Counted from the stretch's first letter, positions 9,686-19,091 are shown. The stretch: 64,000 nt of DNA from Escherichia coli (GCF_036503815.1 NZ_AP027764.1:3286001-3350000), one strand, 5' to 3'. The notes: generated from the letters alone by a model not told the origin. A program made the numbers and translations.

Positions 9686-10923
9686 AATGTAGCTGGCGCG
9701 AAGGCAATAAGATCCAGTTGCTGGAAAACGGCGAGCAATATTATCCCGCGGTGTTTAAGGCGATTGGCGAGGCGCAAGAACGCATCATCCTTGAAACGTT
9801 TATCTGGTTTGAGGATGACGTCGGCAAACAGCTGCATGCGGCGCTACTGTCAGCAGCGCAACGCGGGGTAAAAGCGGAAGTCTTGCTGGATGGCTACGGT
9901 TCACCGGATCTCAGCGATGAGTTTGTCAATGAACTGACGGCAGCTGGCGTGGTGTTCCGCTACTACGATCCCCGCCCTCGCCTTTTTGGTATGCGCACCA
10001 ATGTGTTTCGCCGGATGCATCGCAAAATTGTGGTGATCGACGCACGTATCGCCTTTATTGGTGGGCTGAATTACTCCGCCGAGCATATGTCCAGCTACGG
10101 TCCAGAGGCTAAACAGGATTACGCAGTGCGCCTTGAAGGGCCGATTGTCGAAGATATTCTCCAGTTTGAACTGGAAAACCTGCCAGGACACAGCGCAGCA
10201 CGACGCTGGTGGCGACGTCATCACAAAGCGGAAGAAAACCGCCAGCCGGGAGAAGCGCAGGTATTATTAGTTTGGCGCGATAACGAAGAACATCGCGATG
10301 ATATCGAACGCCACTATCTGAAAATGCTCACTCAGGCGCGTCGGGAAGTGATTATCGCCAACGCCTACTTCTTTCCTGGCTATCGATTTTTGCACGCCTT
10401 ACGTAAAGCGGCACGGCGCGGGGTGCGGATCAAACTGATCATTCAGGGCGAACCGGATATGCCCATTGTCAGAGTCGGCGCGCGTTTACTGTACAACTAT
10501 CTGGTTAAAGGCGGCGTTCAGGTATTTGAGTACCGCCGTCGCCCGCTCCACGGTAAAGTGGCATTGATGGACGATCACTGGGCGACGGTAGGGTCCAGTA
10601 ATCTCGATCCGCTCAGTTTGTCGCTAAATCTCGAAGCAAACGTCATCATTCACGATCGTAATTTTAACCAGACGCTACGCGATAATCTGAACGGCATCAT
10701 CGCTGCCGACTGTCAACAAGTGGATGAATCCATGCTGCCGAAACGCACCTGGTGGAACCTGACCAAAAGCGTGCTGGCATTCCATTTTTTGCGCCACTTC
10801 CCGGCGCTGGTGGGCTGGCTTCCGGCGCACACGCCGCGTCTGGCGCAAGTTGATCCCCCCGCACAACCGACGATGGAAACTCAGGATCGGATAGAAACTG
10901 AAAATACGGGGGTGAAACCCTGA
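9682..10923 (+). CDS. clsB: Cardiolipin synthase B
   Basis: 413 residues of the phospholipase D superfamily, joining phosphatidylglycerol molecules to make cardiolipin at the inner membrane. Two HKD motifs are intact: HRKIVVIDARIAFIGG in the first half and HGKVALMDDHWATVGSSN in the second. There is no N-terminal membrane anchor, unlike ClsA. It sits between ybhP and ybhN with overlapping stop/start codons on both sides. Confidence 0.96.
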   Translation: MKCSWREGNKIQLLENGEQYYPAVFKAIGEAQERIILETFIWFEDDVGKQLHAALLSAAQRGVKAEVLLDGYGSPDLSDEFVNELTAAGVVFRYYDPRPRLFGMRTNVFRRMHRKIVVIDARIAFIGGLNYSAEHMSSYGPEAKQDYAVRLEGPIVEDILQFELENLPGHSAARRWWRRHHKAEENRQPGEAQVLLVWRDNEEHRDDIERHYLKMLTQARREVIIANAYFFPGYRFLHALRKAARRGVRIKLIIQGEPDMPIVRVGARLLYNYLVKGGVQVFEYRRRPLHGKVALMDDHWATVGSSNLDPLSLSLNLEANVIIHDRNFNQTLRDNLNGIIAADCQQVDESMLPKRTWWNLTKSVLAFHFLRHFPALVGWLPAHTPRLAQVDPPAQPTMETQDRIETENTGVKP

Positions 10924-11879
10924 TGAGTAAATCACGCCCGCGCTGGCGCTTAGCAAAGAAGATCCTCACCTGGCTGTTTTTTATCGCAGTGATTGTGTTG
11001 CTGGTGATCTACGCCAAAAAGGTAGACTGGGAAGAGGTCTGGAAGGTCATCCGCGATTACAATCGCGTTGCGTTGCTCAGTGCGATTGGGCTGGTGGTCG
11101 TCAGCTATCTGATATATGGCTGCTATGATCTGCTCGCCCGCTTCTACTGCGGTCATAAACTGGCAAAGCGCCAGGTGATGCTGGTGTCGTTTATCTGCTA
11201 CGCCTTCAACCTGACGCTCAGTACCTGGGTCGGCGGCATTGGTATGCGCTATCGTTTGTACTCCCGGCTAGGGTTACCGGGCAGCACTATTACGCGGATT
11301 TTCTCGCTCAGTATTACCACCAACTGGCTGGGCTATATTTTGCTGGCCGGGATTATCTTTACCGCAGGCGTGGTGGAGCTGCCGGATCACTGGTATGTCG
11401 ATCAAACTACGCTGCGTATTCTCGGCATCGGCTTACTGCTGATTATCGCGGTTTATTTGTGGTTTTGCGCTTTCGCGAAGCACCGCCATATGACCATCAA
11501 AGGGCAAAAGCTGGTGCTGCCTTCATGGAAATTCGCCCTCGCCCAGATGCTGATTTCCAGCGTTAACTGGATGGTAATGGGAGCGATTATCTGGCTGTTG
11601 CTGGGTCAAAACGTGAACTATTTCTTTGTACTGGGCGTGTTGCTGGTAAGCAGTATTGCCGGGGTAATTGTGCATATTCCAGCAGGAATTGGGGTGCTGG
11701 AAGCGGTGTTTATTGCGCTACTGGCAGGGGAACATACATCAAAAGGAACGATTATCGCCGCCCTGCTCGCTTACCGTGTTCTGTATTACTTTATCCCACT
11801 GCTGCTGGCGCTGATCTGTTACCTGTTACTGGAAAGCCAGGCGAAGAAGCTACGGGCGAAAAATGAAGCGGCGATGTGA
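10923..11879 (+). CDS. ybhN: Inner-membrane protein YbhN (UPF0104/LPG-flippase-like)
   Basis: 318 residues, about eight hydrophobic helices, with the family's central TWVGGIGMRYRLYSRLG segment and late HIPAGIGVLEAVF segment. It resembles lysylphosphatidylglycerol synthase membrane domains, and recent work places the family in lipid transport. It starts 1 nt inside the clsB stop, which fits a phospholipid job. The exact substrate is not shown by the sequence. Confidence 0.92.
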   Translation: MSKSRPRWRLAKKILTWLFFIAVIVLLVIYAKKVDWEEVWKVIRDYNRVALLSAIGLVVVSYLIYGCYDLLARFYCGHKLAKRQVMLVSFICYAFNLTLSTWVGGIGMRYRLYSRLGLPGSTITRIFSLSITTNWLGYILLAGIIFTAGVVELPDHWYVDQTTLRILGIGLLLIIAVYLWFCAFAKHRHMTIKGQKLVLPSWKFALAQMLISSVNWMVMGAIIWLLLGQNVNYFFVLGVLLVSSIAGVIVHIPAGIGVLEAVFIALLAGEHTSKGTIIAALLAYRVLYYFIPLLLALICYLLLESQAKKLRAKNEAAM

Positions 11880-11882
11880 AGT

Positions 11883-12104
11883 TTAGTTAAGTTCTTTTGG
11901 TTTAAGTTCGGGATGCTGTTTATAGATGGGGTTCATGATATCGATTAACATGCGCCCCATAATTTCCCCGACGGCGGAACGATAAATATTAAGCTCAGAT
12001 TCATCGCAAGCTTGCTGAACATATAATACTGATGCATCTAATTGAGAACCAATATTGAGCATTAATGCGCTGATATCTGCTGCCAGAGTTTTATCTTTGA
12101 ACAT
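11883..12104 (-). CDS. Small acidic protein, immunity-like, unknown function
   Basis: 73 residues from ATG 12104, which has an AAGG box 9 nt upstream; an ATG at 12146 is open but has no such site. The protein is soluble and helical and ends with the segment IMNPIYKQHPELKPKELN. I recall similar short proteins near toxin/immunity loci but cannot name the family. It starts 13 nt after the gene at 12118–12474 and reads the same way, so the two probably form an operon. It is more AT-rich than ybhN. Confidence 0.6.
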   Translation of the reverse strand: MFKDKTLAADISALMLNIGSQLDASVLYVQQACDESELNIYRSAVGEIMGRMLIDIMNPIYKQHPELKPKELN

Positions 12105-12117
12105 TTTATAAACCTTT

Positions 12118-12474
12118 TTAATCTCTAAACATAAAAGATACTGCATGTTCCATTTTATTACTCAAAGGATAACTATCTTTTATTGCATATGTAAAATCAC
12201 TTGTTTTGATTATTAAGTTTTTTATAGCATCATCAAGATACTCAGGAACTAATGATTCAATATTTTCAAGATCACAACCAAGATCAATTATCTCTATTAG
12301 TTCTTTATCACAATCATTTTTGTGTAAAAGCCTGGAAATAAAAGGTCTGAAAACTAGTAGTTCAGATTCATCTATAGTTATCGTGCCTTCTTTCAAGGAA
12401 TGTAACACTCCTGAAAGCAGTATAGCCATAAATTTATCCATATATTTATTATCGATGGTACAAACTAACTGCAT
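12118..12474 (-). CDS. DUF3969-like small protein, putative immunity-type
   Basis: 118 residues from ATG 12474, preceded by GGAG; an in-frame ATG at 12486 is the alternative. The core segment ELIEIIDLGCDLENIESL followed by VPEYLDDAI resembles my memory of DUF3969 proteins, often found as orphan immunity-type genes. It is soluble and acidic. Strong AT bias against the flanking ybh genes points to transfer. It is upstream of, and probably cotranscribed with, the 73-residue gene. No cognate toxin is visible in this window. Confidence 0.6.
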   Translation of the reverse strand: MQLVCTIDNKYMDKFMAILLSGVLHSLKEGTITIDESELLVFRPFISRLLHKNDCDKELIEIIDLGCDLENIESLVPEYLDDAIKNLIIKTSDFTYAIKDSYPLSNKMEHAVSFMFRD

Positions 12475-12532
12475 GATATTCTCCACTATTGTATTTCAGA
12501 TACTACATTTCTAAACGTAAGTCGAAAGTGCG

Positions 12533-13245
12533 TTAAATATGAAACCGCGTATGCCTTTGCCAGACAAGCGTTATCGCTATTGCTGCAAGAATCCCAAAGA
12601 AGCCGATAAAATAGTAATAGAGTGTTAATGCACCTGTAACAGCGCAACGAACCGGACTCCACAACTCTTCGCTATGGCATTTTCCTGCCAGTTCAAGGAG
12701 CTTATTTCGTCCATGCGAGATAATGCCTGACCATAACACAATCATTAAGCAACTTATTACCCAAACAGGCCGTTCACTCATTATGCGGTATTTACGCTGA
12801 TCACCAGAGTCAACCCTGTCAACGTCATCATAATGATGAAACGGTGAGAACCAGGATCAACATTAAATAATAAACCGGCCTGCATACTGATTAAAAACAT
12901 CGCGCCCGCAGTGCTGAACACAAGGATAATGGCAGATACAGGAGCTAAACTAGCAACGACAATCGCCACCAAAGAGATTAAAAACAGATACATTACGCCT
13001 GCGATGGCGGCATTTATCTTGTTGATATCTTTACTTAAGCCATACATACAAAGTAATAATAATCCTATGACAACATACATTAGTGGTGAATCATATTTGG
13101 TTGCCGTAATTTCGAGATAATTAGCTATCCAGGCCAGTCCTGCGGTTGCCGCCAAACCTAAAGCGGTAATGAGCCATATGCCGTTTAATATCCTGGCCTC
13201 GTACTGAAAATCATTAGTTATGTTTTTTGATGAGTACGATTTCAT
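12533..13245 (-). pseudogene. ybhM: ybhM, BAX inhibitor-1-like membrane protein, split by frameshift
   Basis: Two adjacent frames, 12781–13245 (154 residues) and 12533–12781 (82 residues), join into one ~237-residue membrane protein. The first stops with VNTA and the second starts MSERPVW. In K-12 YbhM, as I recall it, these are continuous (VNAALMSERP). The DNA reads GCATAATG where GCATTAATG would keep the frame, so loss of one T explains the split. The overlapping stop/start (TAATG) might allow reinitiation, so two halves could still be made. About six hydrophobic helices span both pieces. Function is unknown even when intact. Confidence 0.8.
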
Positions 13246-13313
13246 TATTTTTATATCCTTAAGTTGAAAATCAATATCTATTGCAATTAACGCAAAAAAC
13301 TCATCAATTCACG

Positions 13314-14054
13314 CTACCACACTAAACCATTAATAAAGTCAAGAACCGTTACAGCAAGTCTAAAAAGGACGCTTAGGATACTGAAATAGAGTGTTATTGC
13401 CCCTGCAACAATACAGCGAAGAACACCTGAAAATTCAGAGTTGTCGGCAACACGGATCAAATCTTCCAGTGTTGTTGCTTCACAGGCAGCCGTAACGCCC
13501 CAGATAACGACAGTCAAAATACTCGCTAACCATACGGAAAAACTGCTGGTAAGAATCAGGTTAACAACAAAAGCAATACTCAAACCACAGAAGATATATA
13601 AACATAACTGTCTAACTGGTGGGATAACCCTATTAATACAACAGCATATTAGCGCCATAGCGGCAAACATCCCTCCCGTAATTCCCATTACCCTCGCTAT
13701 GCTCGAAAAGGTAAAAAGTCTGGAGAAGAGAAAGCCATTAAGCAGGATTATTAGCAGATAGACCAGACATGCGCCTGATGCCTCGAGCCTTTTCAGGGCA
13801 TCGTTTAACCAGAAACCAATTATTATCAGCGCAGATAAAGCGAAGACAAACGCGCCTGGAGATTCTAGTGAAGCAACCCAATGCAAGTGCTGAAATATCC
13901 AGGCACAGCCTGCCGTAGCCCATACTCCAGCAGCTGTTAACCACCAAATGAGGAACAGCATTTTGCTGAGCGAAGCGCTTTTTTGCTGTAATTGAGTAGC
14001 AGTGGATCGTCTGTTCAATTGCGTTATCTGCCCCTGAAATTGCGTAGTGGACAT
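13314..14054 (-). CDS. Additional YbhM/YbhL-type (BAX inhibitor-1-like) membrane protein
   Basis: 246 residues with a ~35-residue polar N-terminus and about seven hydrophobic helices. It aligns along its length with the adjacent broken ybhM; compare VLRCIVAGAITLYF here with VRCAVTGALTLYY there, and WWLTAAGVWATAGCAW with IWLITALGLAATAGLAW. K-12 has only ybhL and ybhM here, so this is an extra tandem paralogue. No clear ribosome binding site precedes ATG 14054, so the start is uncertain. Confidence 0.75.
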   Translation of the reverse strand: MSTTQFQGQITQLNRRSTATQLQQKSASLSKMLFLIWWLTAAGVWATAGCAWIFQHLHWVASLESPGAFVFALSALIIIGFWLNDALKRLEASGACLVYLLIILLNGFLFSRLFTFSSIARVMGITGGMFAAMALICCCINRVIPPVRQLCLYIFCGLSIAFVVNLILTSSFSVWLASILTVVIWGVTAACEATTLEDLIRVADNSEFSGVLRCIVAGAITLYFSILSVLFRLAVTVLDFINGLVW

Positions 14055-14162
14055 AGTCTGGCATTTGCAGCGACTGAGTTCTCATGTAAATGAGCGGAAT
14101 AGTCTTTATAAAATCCGAAAAAAATCCCGACACATGGCCGGGATATTGATGGTGAAAAAGAA

Positions 14163-14867
14163 TTAACGGCGGTTGCCGAAGATCCGCAGCAACATCAGGA
14201 ACAGGTTGATGAAGTCCAGATATAAGGTTAACGCGCCAAGAATGGAATATTTGCGCAGGTTCGACGTGTCGCGGGTATCAATCTGCTCACCCATATTTTT
14301 CAGTTTCTGCGTGTCATACGCCGTCAATCCGACAAAGACAATCACGCCGATGTAGGTAACTGCCCACATCAATGCTTCGCTTTTCAGCCAGAAGTTCACC
14401 AGCGATGCCAGCACAATGCCGATCAACGCCATAAACAACATATTGCCGAAGCCACTTAAATCACGTTTGGTGGTGTAACCGTACAGGCTCATTGCGCCGA
14501 ACATCCCGGCAGTAACGACGAAAGTACTGGCAATCGAGGCGGCGGTATAGACAATGAAAATACTGGAAAGCGTCAGACCCGTCAGCGCCGAATAAAGCAT
14601 AAAGAGCATGGTCGTTACACTTGCGCTCAGCTTTTGAATCATCGCTGATAACACAATAACCAGTGCTAATTGAGCGATGATCAGACCGATTAAAAAAACA
14701 CGGTTAGTGAACAATAGCTCCATCACGGCCGCAGAATTAGCCGCATACCAGGCAACAAATGCGGTCAGCAACAAGCCAACGGTCATCCAGCCATAGACTT
14801 GCGCCATATAAGTTTGCAAGCCAGCCCGGGGTTGTACAATTGAATCAGAACGTGGGAATCTGTCCAT
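14163..14867 (-). CDS. ybhL: BAX inhibitor-1 family inner-membrane protein YbhL
   Basis: 234 residues from ATG 14867 (an upstream in-frame ATG at 14948 lacks support). Seven hydrophobic helices and the family signature near the C-terminus (GLTAYDTQKLKNM…GALTLYLDFINLFLMLL) place it in the BI-1/YccA family, some members of which are pH-sensitive calcium leak channels. It is the first of three tandem minus-strand members. Confidence 0.93.
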   Translation of the reverse strand: MDRFPRSDSIVQPRAGLQTYMAQVYGWMTVGLLLTAFVAWYAANSAAVMELLFTNRVFLIGLIIAQLALVIVLSAMIQKLSASVTTMLFMLYSALTGLTLSSIFIVYTAASIASTFVVTAGMFGAMSLYGYTTKRDLSGFGNMLFMALIGIVLASLVNFWLKSEALMWAVTYIGVIVFVGLTAYDTQKLKNMGEQIDTRDTSNLRKYSILGALTLYLDFINLFLMLLRIFGNRR

Positions 14868-14966
14868 GACGATCTCCTGAAGATATAAGGAATATCTTAA
14901 GGATACTGCAAAATGATGAGGCTGTGCATCGACGCAGCGTAAACGCATATACTGAGCGGTGAAATT

Positions 14967-14993
14967 GCCGGACGCAGCGGTGCCTTATCCGGC
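14967..14993. repeat. REP (palindromic unit) element
   Basis: GCCGGACGCAGCGG followed by TGCCTTATCCGGC is a standard enterobacterial REP half. It sits in the short gap between moaE and ybhL. Confidence 0.85.
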
Positions 14994-15003
14994 TAACAAA
15001 AAA

Positions 15004-15456
15004 CTACCAGCGTTTTGCCGCCTGCTGATCGCTCTCCCGAGCTTCGACCCAGCGGTCGCCTTCCGGCGTGGCTTCGCGCTTCCAGAACGGTGCGCGGGTT
15101 TTGAGATAATCCATAATAAACTGCCCGGCTTCAAACGCACTGCTGCGATGCGCACTGGTGACACCGACAAAAACGATTTCATCGCCCGGCCATAATTCCC
15201 CGATGCGGTGAATCACCGTGACGCGCCCCAGCGGCCAGCGGTTACGCGCTTCATCGACAATTTCTGCCAGTGCTTTTTCAGTCATCCCCGGATAGTGTTC
15301 GAGGGTTAATGCTTTGACGCTGTCGCCAAGGTTATGGTTGCGCACCTTACCGGTAAAGGTGACTACCGCACCGTCTTCGTCACGCTCAGCCAGCCACGGA
15401 TACTCTTCTCCTACGCTGAACGGCTGCGGGCCGACAACAATTTTGGTTTCTGCCAT
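15004..15456 (-). CDS. moaE: Molybdopterin synthase catalytic subunit MoaE
   Basis: 150 residues. With MoaD it forms the heterotetramer that transfers sulfur to cyclic pyranopterin monophosphate, giving molybdopterin. The conserved GKVRNHNLG segment near residue 40, the HRIGELWPGDEIV motif and the KTRAPFWKRE catalytic lysine region are present. Last gene of moaABCDE, starting 1 nt after moaD. Confidence 0.97.
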   Translation of the reverse strand: MAETKIVVGPQPFSVGEEYPWLAERDEDGAVVTFTGKVRNHNLGDSVKALTLEHYPGMTEKALAEIVDEARNRWPLGRVTVIHRIGELWPGDEIVFVGVTSAHRSSAFEAGQFIMDYLKTRAPFWKREATPEGDRWVEARESDQQAAKRW

Positions 15457-15457
15457 C

Positions 15458-15703
15458 TTAACCTCCGGTTACCGGCGGGAAGAAAGCCACTTCGTCGCCG
15501 TCAGTCAGCGGATGGTCAAAACTCACCAGCGTCTGGTTGACGGCAGCCAGCAATTTGCCATCTTCCAGCGCCAGCGCCCAGCGATCGCTCTGCGCAGCCA
15601 GATGCTGGCGTAACGCTTCAACGGTTGGGAAATCCGCAGCCACTTCGCTTGCATCTGTTCCCACCAACTCGCGCACCTGGGCGAAAAAAAGAACTTTAAT
15701 CAT
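15458..15703 (-). CDS. moaD: Molybdopterin synthase sulfur carrier MoaD
   Basis: 81 residues from ATG 15703, ubiquitin-like fold, ending in the obligatory Gly-Gly (…FFPPVTGG) that is adenylated by MoeB and carries the thiocarboxylate. It overlaps the end of moaC by 8 nt, which supports this short start over the open frame extending upstream. Confidence 0.97.
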   Translation of the reverse strand: MIKVLFFAQVRELVGTDASEVAADFPTVEALRQHLAAQSDRWALALEDGKLLAAVNQTLVSFDHPLTDGDEVAFFPPVTGG

Positions 15704-16181
15704 CCGCTTCCACCTTAAAGTCACCTGACTTGCCGCCGCTCTTCGCCAGCAAACGTACCGGACCAATCACCATATCTTTTTGCACCGCTTTACACATGTC
15801 ATAAATGGTCAGCGCCGCCACGGAGGCCGCGGTTAACGCTTCCATTTCAACGCCGGTTTTCCCAGTCAGGCGGCATAAGGTTTCTATACGTACCCGATTG
15901 TGCTCCGGCTCGGCCTGCAAATTGACTTCAACTTTGCTGAGCATCAGCGGGTGACACAGCGGGATCAGATCCCATGTGCGTTTTGCCGCCTGAATACCGG
16001 CGATACGCGCAGTGGCAAATACGTCGCCTTTGTGGTGGCGACCATCAATGATCATCGCCAGCGTCTCGTTGCGCATGGTGACAAAGGCTTCGGCGCGCGC
16101 TTCACGCACGGTTTCTGCTTTGGCGGAGACATCCACCATGTGCGCTTCGCCAGCGGCGTTGATATGGGTCAGTTGCGACAT
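15696..16181 (-). CDS. moaC: Cyclic pyranopterin monophosphate synthase MoaC
   Basis: 161 residues. It converts the MoaA product to cyclic pyranopterin monophosphate. Family signatures are visible: IPLCHPLMLSKVEV with its catalytic His, TGVEMEALTA, and the late IYDMCKAVQKDM with catalytic Asp and Lys. It starts 2 nt after moaB. Confidence 0.97.
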   Translation of the reverse strand: MSQLTHINAAGEAHMVDVSAKAETVREARAEAFVTMRNETLAMIIDGRHHKGDVFATARIAGIQAAKRTWDLIPLCHPLMLSKVEVNLQAEPEHNRVRIETLCRLTGKTGVEMEALTAASVAALTIYDMCKAVQKDMVIGPVRLLAKSGGKSGDFKVEADD

Positions 16182-16183
16182 AC

Positions 16184-16696
16184 TTATTTCTTCAAATGTG
16201 GATGGAAATTACACGGACGCGTACGGGCATCCAGCTGCGGTGCGATGATATTTTCCCAGGCGGTACGGCACGCTTTGGTTGAACCGGGCATGGCGAAAAT
16301 TAGCGTTTTGTTAGCCACACCCGCTACCGCACGAGATTGCAACGTTGAGGTGCCAATCTCTTCGAACGACAACATCCGGAACACTTCACCAAAACCTTCA
16401 ACTTCACGGTCGAACAGCGGCAGCAGTGCTTCAGGGGCCTGATCGCCTTCGGTCAGGCCAGTACCACCCGTAATCAACACCACTTGTACATCGTCGCTGG
16501 CGATCCACGCAGATACCTGAGCACGAATCGCATAGCGGTTTTCTTTCACAATGGCTTTATCGACAACGTGATGACCCGCGTCCTGCGCCGAGTCGCGCAG
16601 ATAGTGACCGGAGGTATCGTCTTCTTCGCCGCGACGATTAGAAACCGTAAGAATAGCAATACGGGTCGGGATAAATTCAGTGCTTACCTGACTCAT
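16184..16696 (-). CDS. moaB: MoaB, MogA-like molybdenum cofactor protein
   Basis: 170 residues of the MoCF-binding fold. The LITGGTGLTEGD pterin-binding motif and the FAMPGSTKACRTAWE segment are intact. It is a MogA paralogue whose own role in E. coli is unclear. It lies between moaA and moaC in the operon. Confidence 0.95.
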   Translation of the reverse strand: MSQVSTEFIPTRIAILTVSNRRGEEDDTSGHYLRDSAQDAGHHVVDKAIVKENRYAIRAQVSAWIASDDVQVVLITGGTGLTEGDQAPEALLPLFDREVEGFGEVFRMLSFEEIGTSTLQSRAVAGVANKTLIFAMPGSTKACRTAWENIIAPQLDARTRPCNFHPHLKK

Positions 16697-16717
16697 CTGA
16701 TCTCTCCTTTTGACGTT

Positions 16718-17707
16718 TTAGCCGCCAATGTACGATAAGTTTTGCGTAATACCGGTGTTATTTTGATGCAGGAAATGGGTCTGTTTTTTCTCCCGCAGCG
16801 CCGCTGAAATACGTGCTTCCAGCGCCTGTTGCTGGGTATCGTCTTCCAGTAAATCGCGCAGGTTAACGCCGCCTTCACCGAACAGGCAGAGATGGAGTTT
16901 ACCAATGGAGGAGACGCGCAGGCGGTTGCAAGTGGCGCAGAAGTCTTTTTCATACGGCATGATAAGGCCAATTTCTCCGGCGTAATCCGGATGACAAAAG
17001 ACTTGCGCGGGACCGTCGCTGCGTTGACGTAATTGGTGGATCCAACCGCGACGCAGTAGCTCGTCACGCAGAACCTGCCCAGAGATATGATGCTTGCGGA
17101 AAAGCTCGCTGCCCTCGCCCGTTTCCATCAGTTCGATGAAACGCAGCTGGATGGGGCGATGCTGGATCCAGTTCAGAAAGGTGTCGAGTTGGTGATGATT
17201 AACATCACGCATCAGTACGGTATTGACTTTGACCTTCTCAAAACCGGCCTCAAATGCAGCATCGATCCCTGCCATGACCTGATTGAATTTATCCTGTCCG
17301 GTAATAGCATGAAACTGGCGAGCGTCGAGGCTATCGACACTAACGTTGATACCAGTAAGACCAGCATCACGCCAGTTCGCTACATCGCGTTCCAGACGGT
17401 AACCATTGGTGGTGACCGCTATCTGGCGAATAGCGTCGTTTTCTCGCACAGCGGCGATGATATCGGTAAAGTCGCGACGCAAAGACGGCTCTCCGCCCGT
17501 CAGACGGACTTTTTCGGTGCCCAGACTGGCGAAGGCGCGCGTAACCCGGCGAATTTCATCGACGGTAAGAAAGCCTTTATTGGTGACGCCGCTCGGTTTG
17601 TAGCCATCCGGCAGGCAGTAGGTGCAACGGAAGTTACACACATCGGTAATCGACAGGCGCAAGTAGTAAAACTTACGCGCAAATGCATCAGTCAGTTGTG
17701 AAGCCAT
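16718..17707 (-). CDS. moaA: GTP 3',8-cyclase MoaA
   Basis: 329 residues from ATG 17707. A radical-SAM enzyme: the N-terminal CNFRCTYC motif (Cys24, 28, 31) binds one 4Fe-4S cluster, the C-terminal Cys group (…[10 protein letters not shown]…CLFG) binds a second, and the chain ends in the required Gly-Gly. It makes 3',8-cyclo-dihydro-GTP, the first step of molybdenum cofactor synthesis. The frame stays open 27 codons upstream, but that stretch is the riboswitch leader, so 17707 is the right start. Confidence 0.97.
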
Positions 17708-17832
17708 GTACACCTTTCCAGATACGGGAGGCGAAGTCATTTCTTCCTTCGCCCTGGTGGCAATCTTTGTAAGCATTGTCACGGCCAAAGCACCATATCA
17801 GTTGACCCAGGTGCAGAGGCTAGAGTGTTTAG
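17708..17832 (-). promoter_or_regulatory. Moco riboswitch in the moaA leader
   Basis: The minus-strand leader directly upstream of moaA contains CTCTGCACCTGGGTCAACT and paired elements such as GGGCGAAGGAAG with CTTCGCCTCCC, which matches the Moco RNA motif known upstream of E. coli moaA. It represses the operon when molybdenum cofactor is plentiful. Boundaries are approximate. Confidence 0.85.
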
Positions 17833-18104
17833 TGGTTAAGCCGATACTAGCGTGTAAATGTGATTTTTACCATCCACACTTTCGTTATGTAATCATGTAT
17901 ATAGCGTCATGATCGTGCTATTTCGCTACAGAATAAGGGAAAATGGCGGTTTTACTTTGATATACATCATCAGGGAGGCATAGCGTGCATCGTCCTTTAG
18001 AGGTAGAAGAAAATAGTTTGTATCCTCAATATTGGCAGGTTAATTGCTGTTTCCCCGCAATTTGCGCTACTGTAGCGCGGAAAATCTGACTCCAGGAAAC
18101 TATA

Positions 18105-19013
18105 ATGCGCAATCGTACGTTGGCTGACCTTGATCGTGTCGTTGCTCTCGGCGGAGGGCATGGACTGGGACGCGTTCTCTCATCACTTTCGTCTTTGGGT
18201 TCTCGTTTAACGGGTATCGTGACCACCACGGATAACGGTGGTTCAACGGGGCGTATTCGCCGCTCAGAAGGTGGAATTGCCTGGGGCGATATGCGCAATT
18301 GCCTTAACCAGTTGATAACGGAACCCAGCGTCGCTTCCGCAATGTTTGAATATCGTTTCGGCGGTAATGGCGAACTTTCCGGGCACAACCTTGGAAACCT
18401 GATGTTGAAGGCACTGGATCACCTTAGCGTGCGGCCTCTTGAAGCGATTAATCTGATTCGCAATCTGTTGAAAGTGGACGCACATTTGATTCCGATGTCG
18501 GAGCATCCTGTTGATTTAATGGCGATTGACGATCAGGGGCATGAAGTATACGGCGAGGTCAATATTGACCAGCTCACTGCGCCGATACAGGAGCTACTCT
18601 TAACCCCCAACGTACCTGCCACACGTGAAGCGGTGCTGGCGATTAATGAGGCGGATCTGATCATTATTGGGCCAGGGAGTTTTTATACTAGTCTTATGCC
18701 CATTCTGCTGCTCAAGGAAATGGCTCAGGCATTACGCCGAACGCCTGCCCCGATGGTGTATATCGGTAATTTGGGGCGAGAATTAAGCCTGCCTGCTGCA
18801 AATCTCAAGCTGGAAAATAAGCTGGCGATTATGGAGCAGTATGTTGGTAAAAAAGTGATTGATGCGGTAGTTGTTGGACCGAAAGCTGATGTATCCGCAG
18901 TTAACAACAGAATTGTGATTCAGGAAGTACTGGAGGCCAGCGATATTCCTTATCGTCATGACCGCCAGTTGCTGCATAACGCACTGGAAAAGGCATTACA
19001 GGCACTAGGTTAA
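18105..19013 (+). CDS. ybhK: YvcK/GlmR-family protein YbhK
   Basis: 302 residues. The N-terminal GGGHGLGRVL loop and TTDNGGSTGR motif define the CofD/YvcK fold; in Firmicutes relatives bind UDP-sugars and control carbon flow into cell-wall precursors. The role in E. coli is not settled. It is divergent from moaA and ends at a strong terminator. In K-12 uvrB follows closely; here a 4.5-kb AT-rich segment intervenes. Confidence 0.93.
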   Translation: MRNRTLADLDRVVALGGGHGLGRVLSSLSSLGSRLTGIVTTTDNGGSTGRIRRSEGGIAWGDMRNCLNQLITEPSVASAMFEYRFGGNGELSGHNLGNLMLKALDHLSVRPLEAINLIRNLLKVDAHLIPMSEHPVDLMAIDDQGHEVYGEVNIDQLTAPIQELLLTPNVPATREAVLAINEADLIIIGPGSFYTSLMPILLLKEMAQALRRTPAPMVYIGNLGRELSLPAANLKLENKLAIMEQYVGKKVIDAVVVGPKADVSAVNNRIVIQEVLEASDIPYRHDRQLLHNALEKALQALG

Positions 19014-19044
19014 GCGCCTGTGCCGGGGGCAGAAAAATACGACT

Positions 19045-19091
19045 GTGACTATGGCGTTTTAAATTATAGAAGGCCATAGTCACCTTTTTTT
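19045..19091 (+). terminator. Rho-independent terminator of ybhK
   Basis: GTGACTATGGC (19045–19055) pairs with GCCATAGTCAC (19073–19083), followed by C and seven T. It marks the right end of backbone sequence before the AT-rich insert. Confidence 0.9.

Noticed and set aside
12533..12781. 82-residue frame as an independent gene
   Set aside because: Its sequence continues the upstream 154-residue frame and matches the C-terminal third of YbhM, so it is better treated as part of a split gene.
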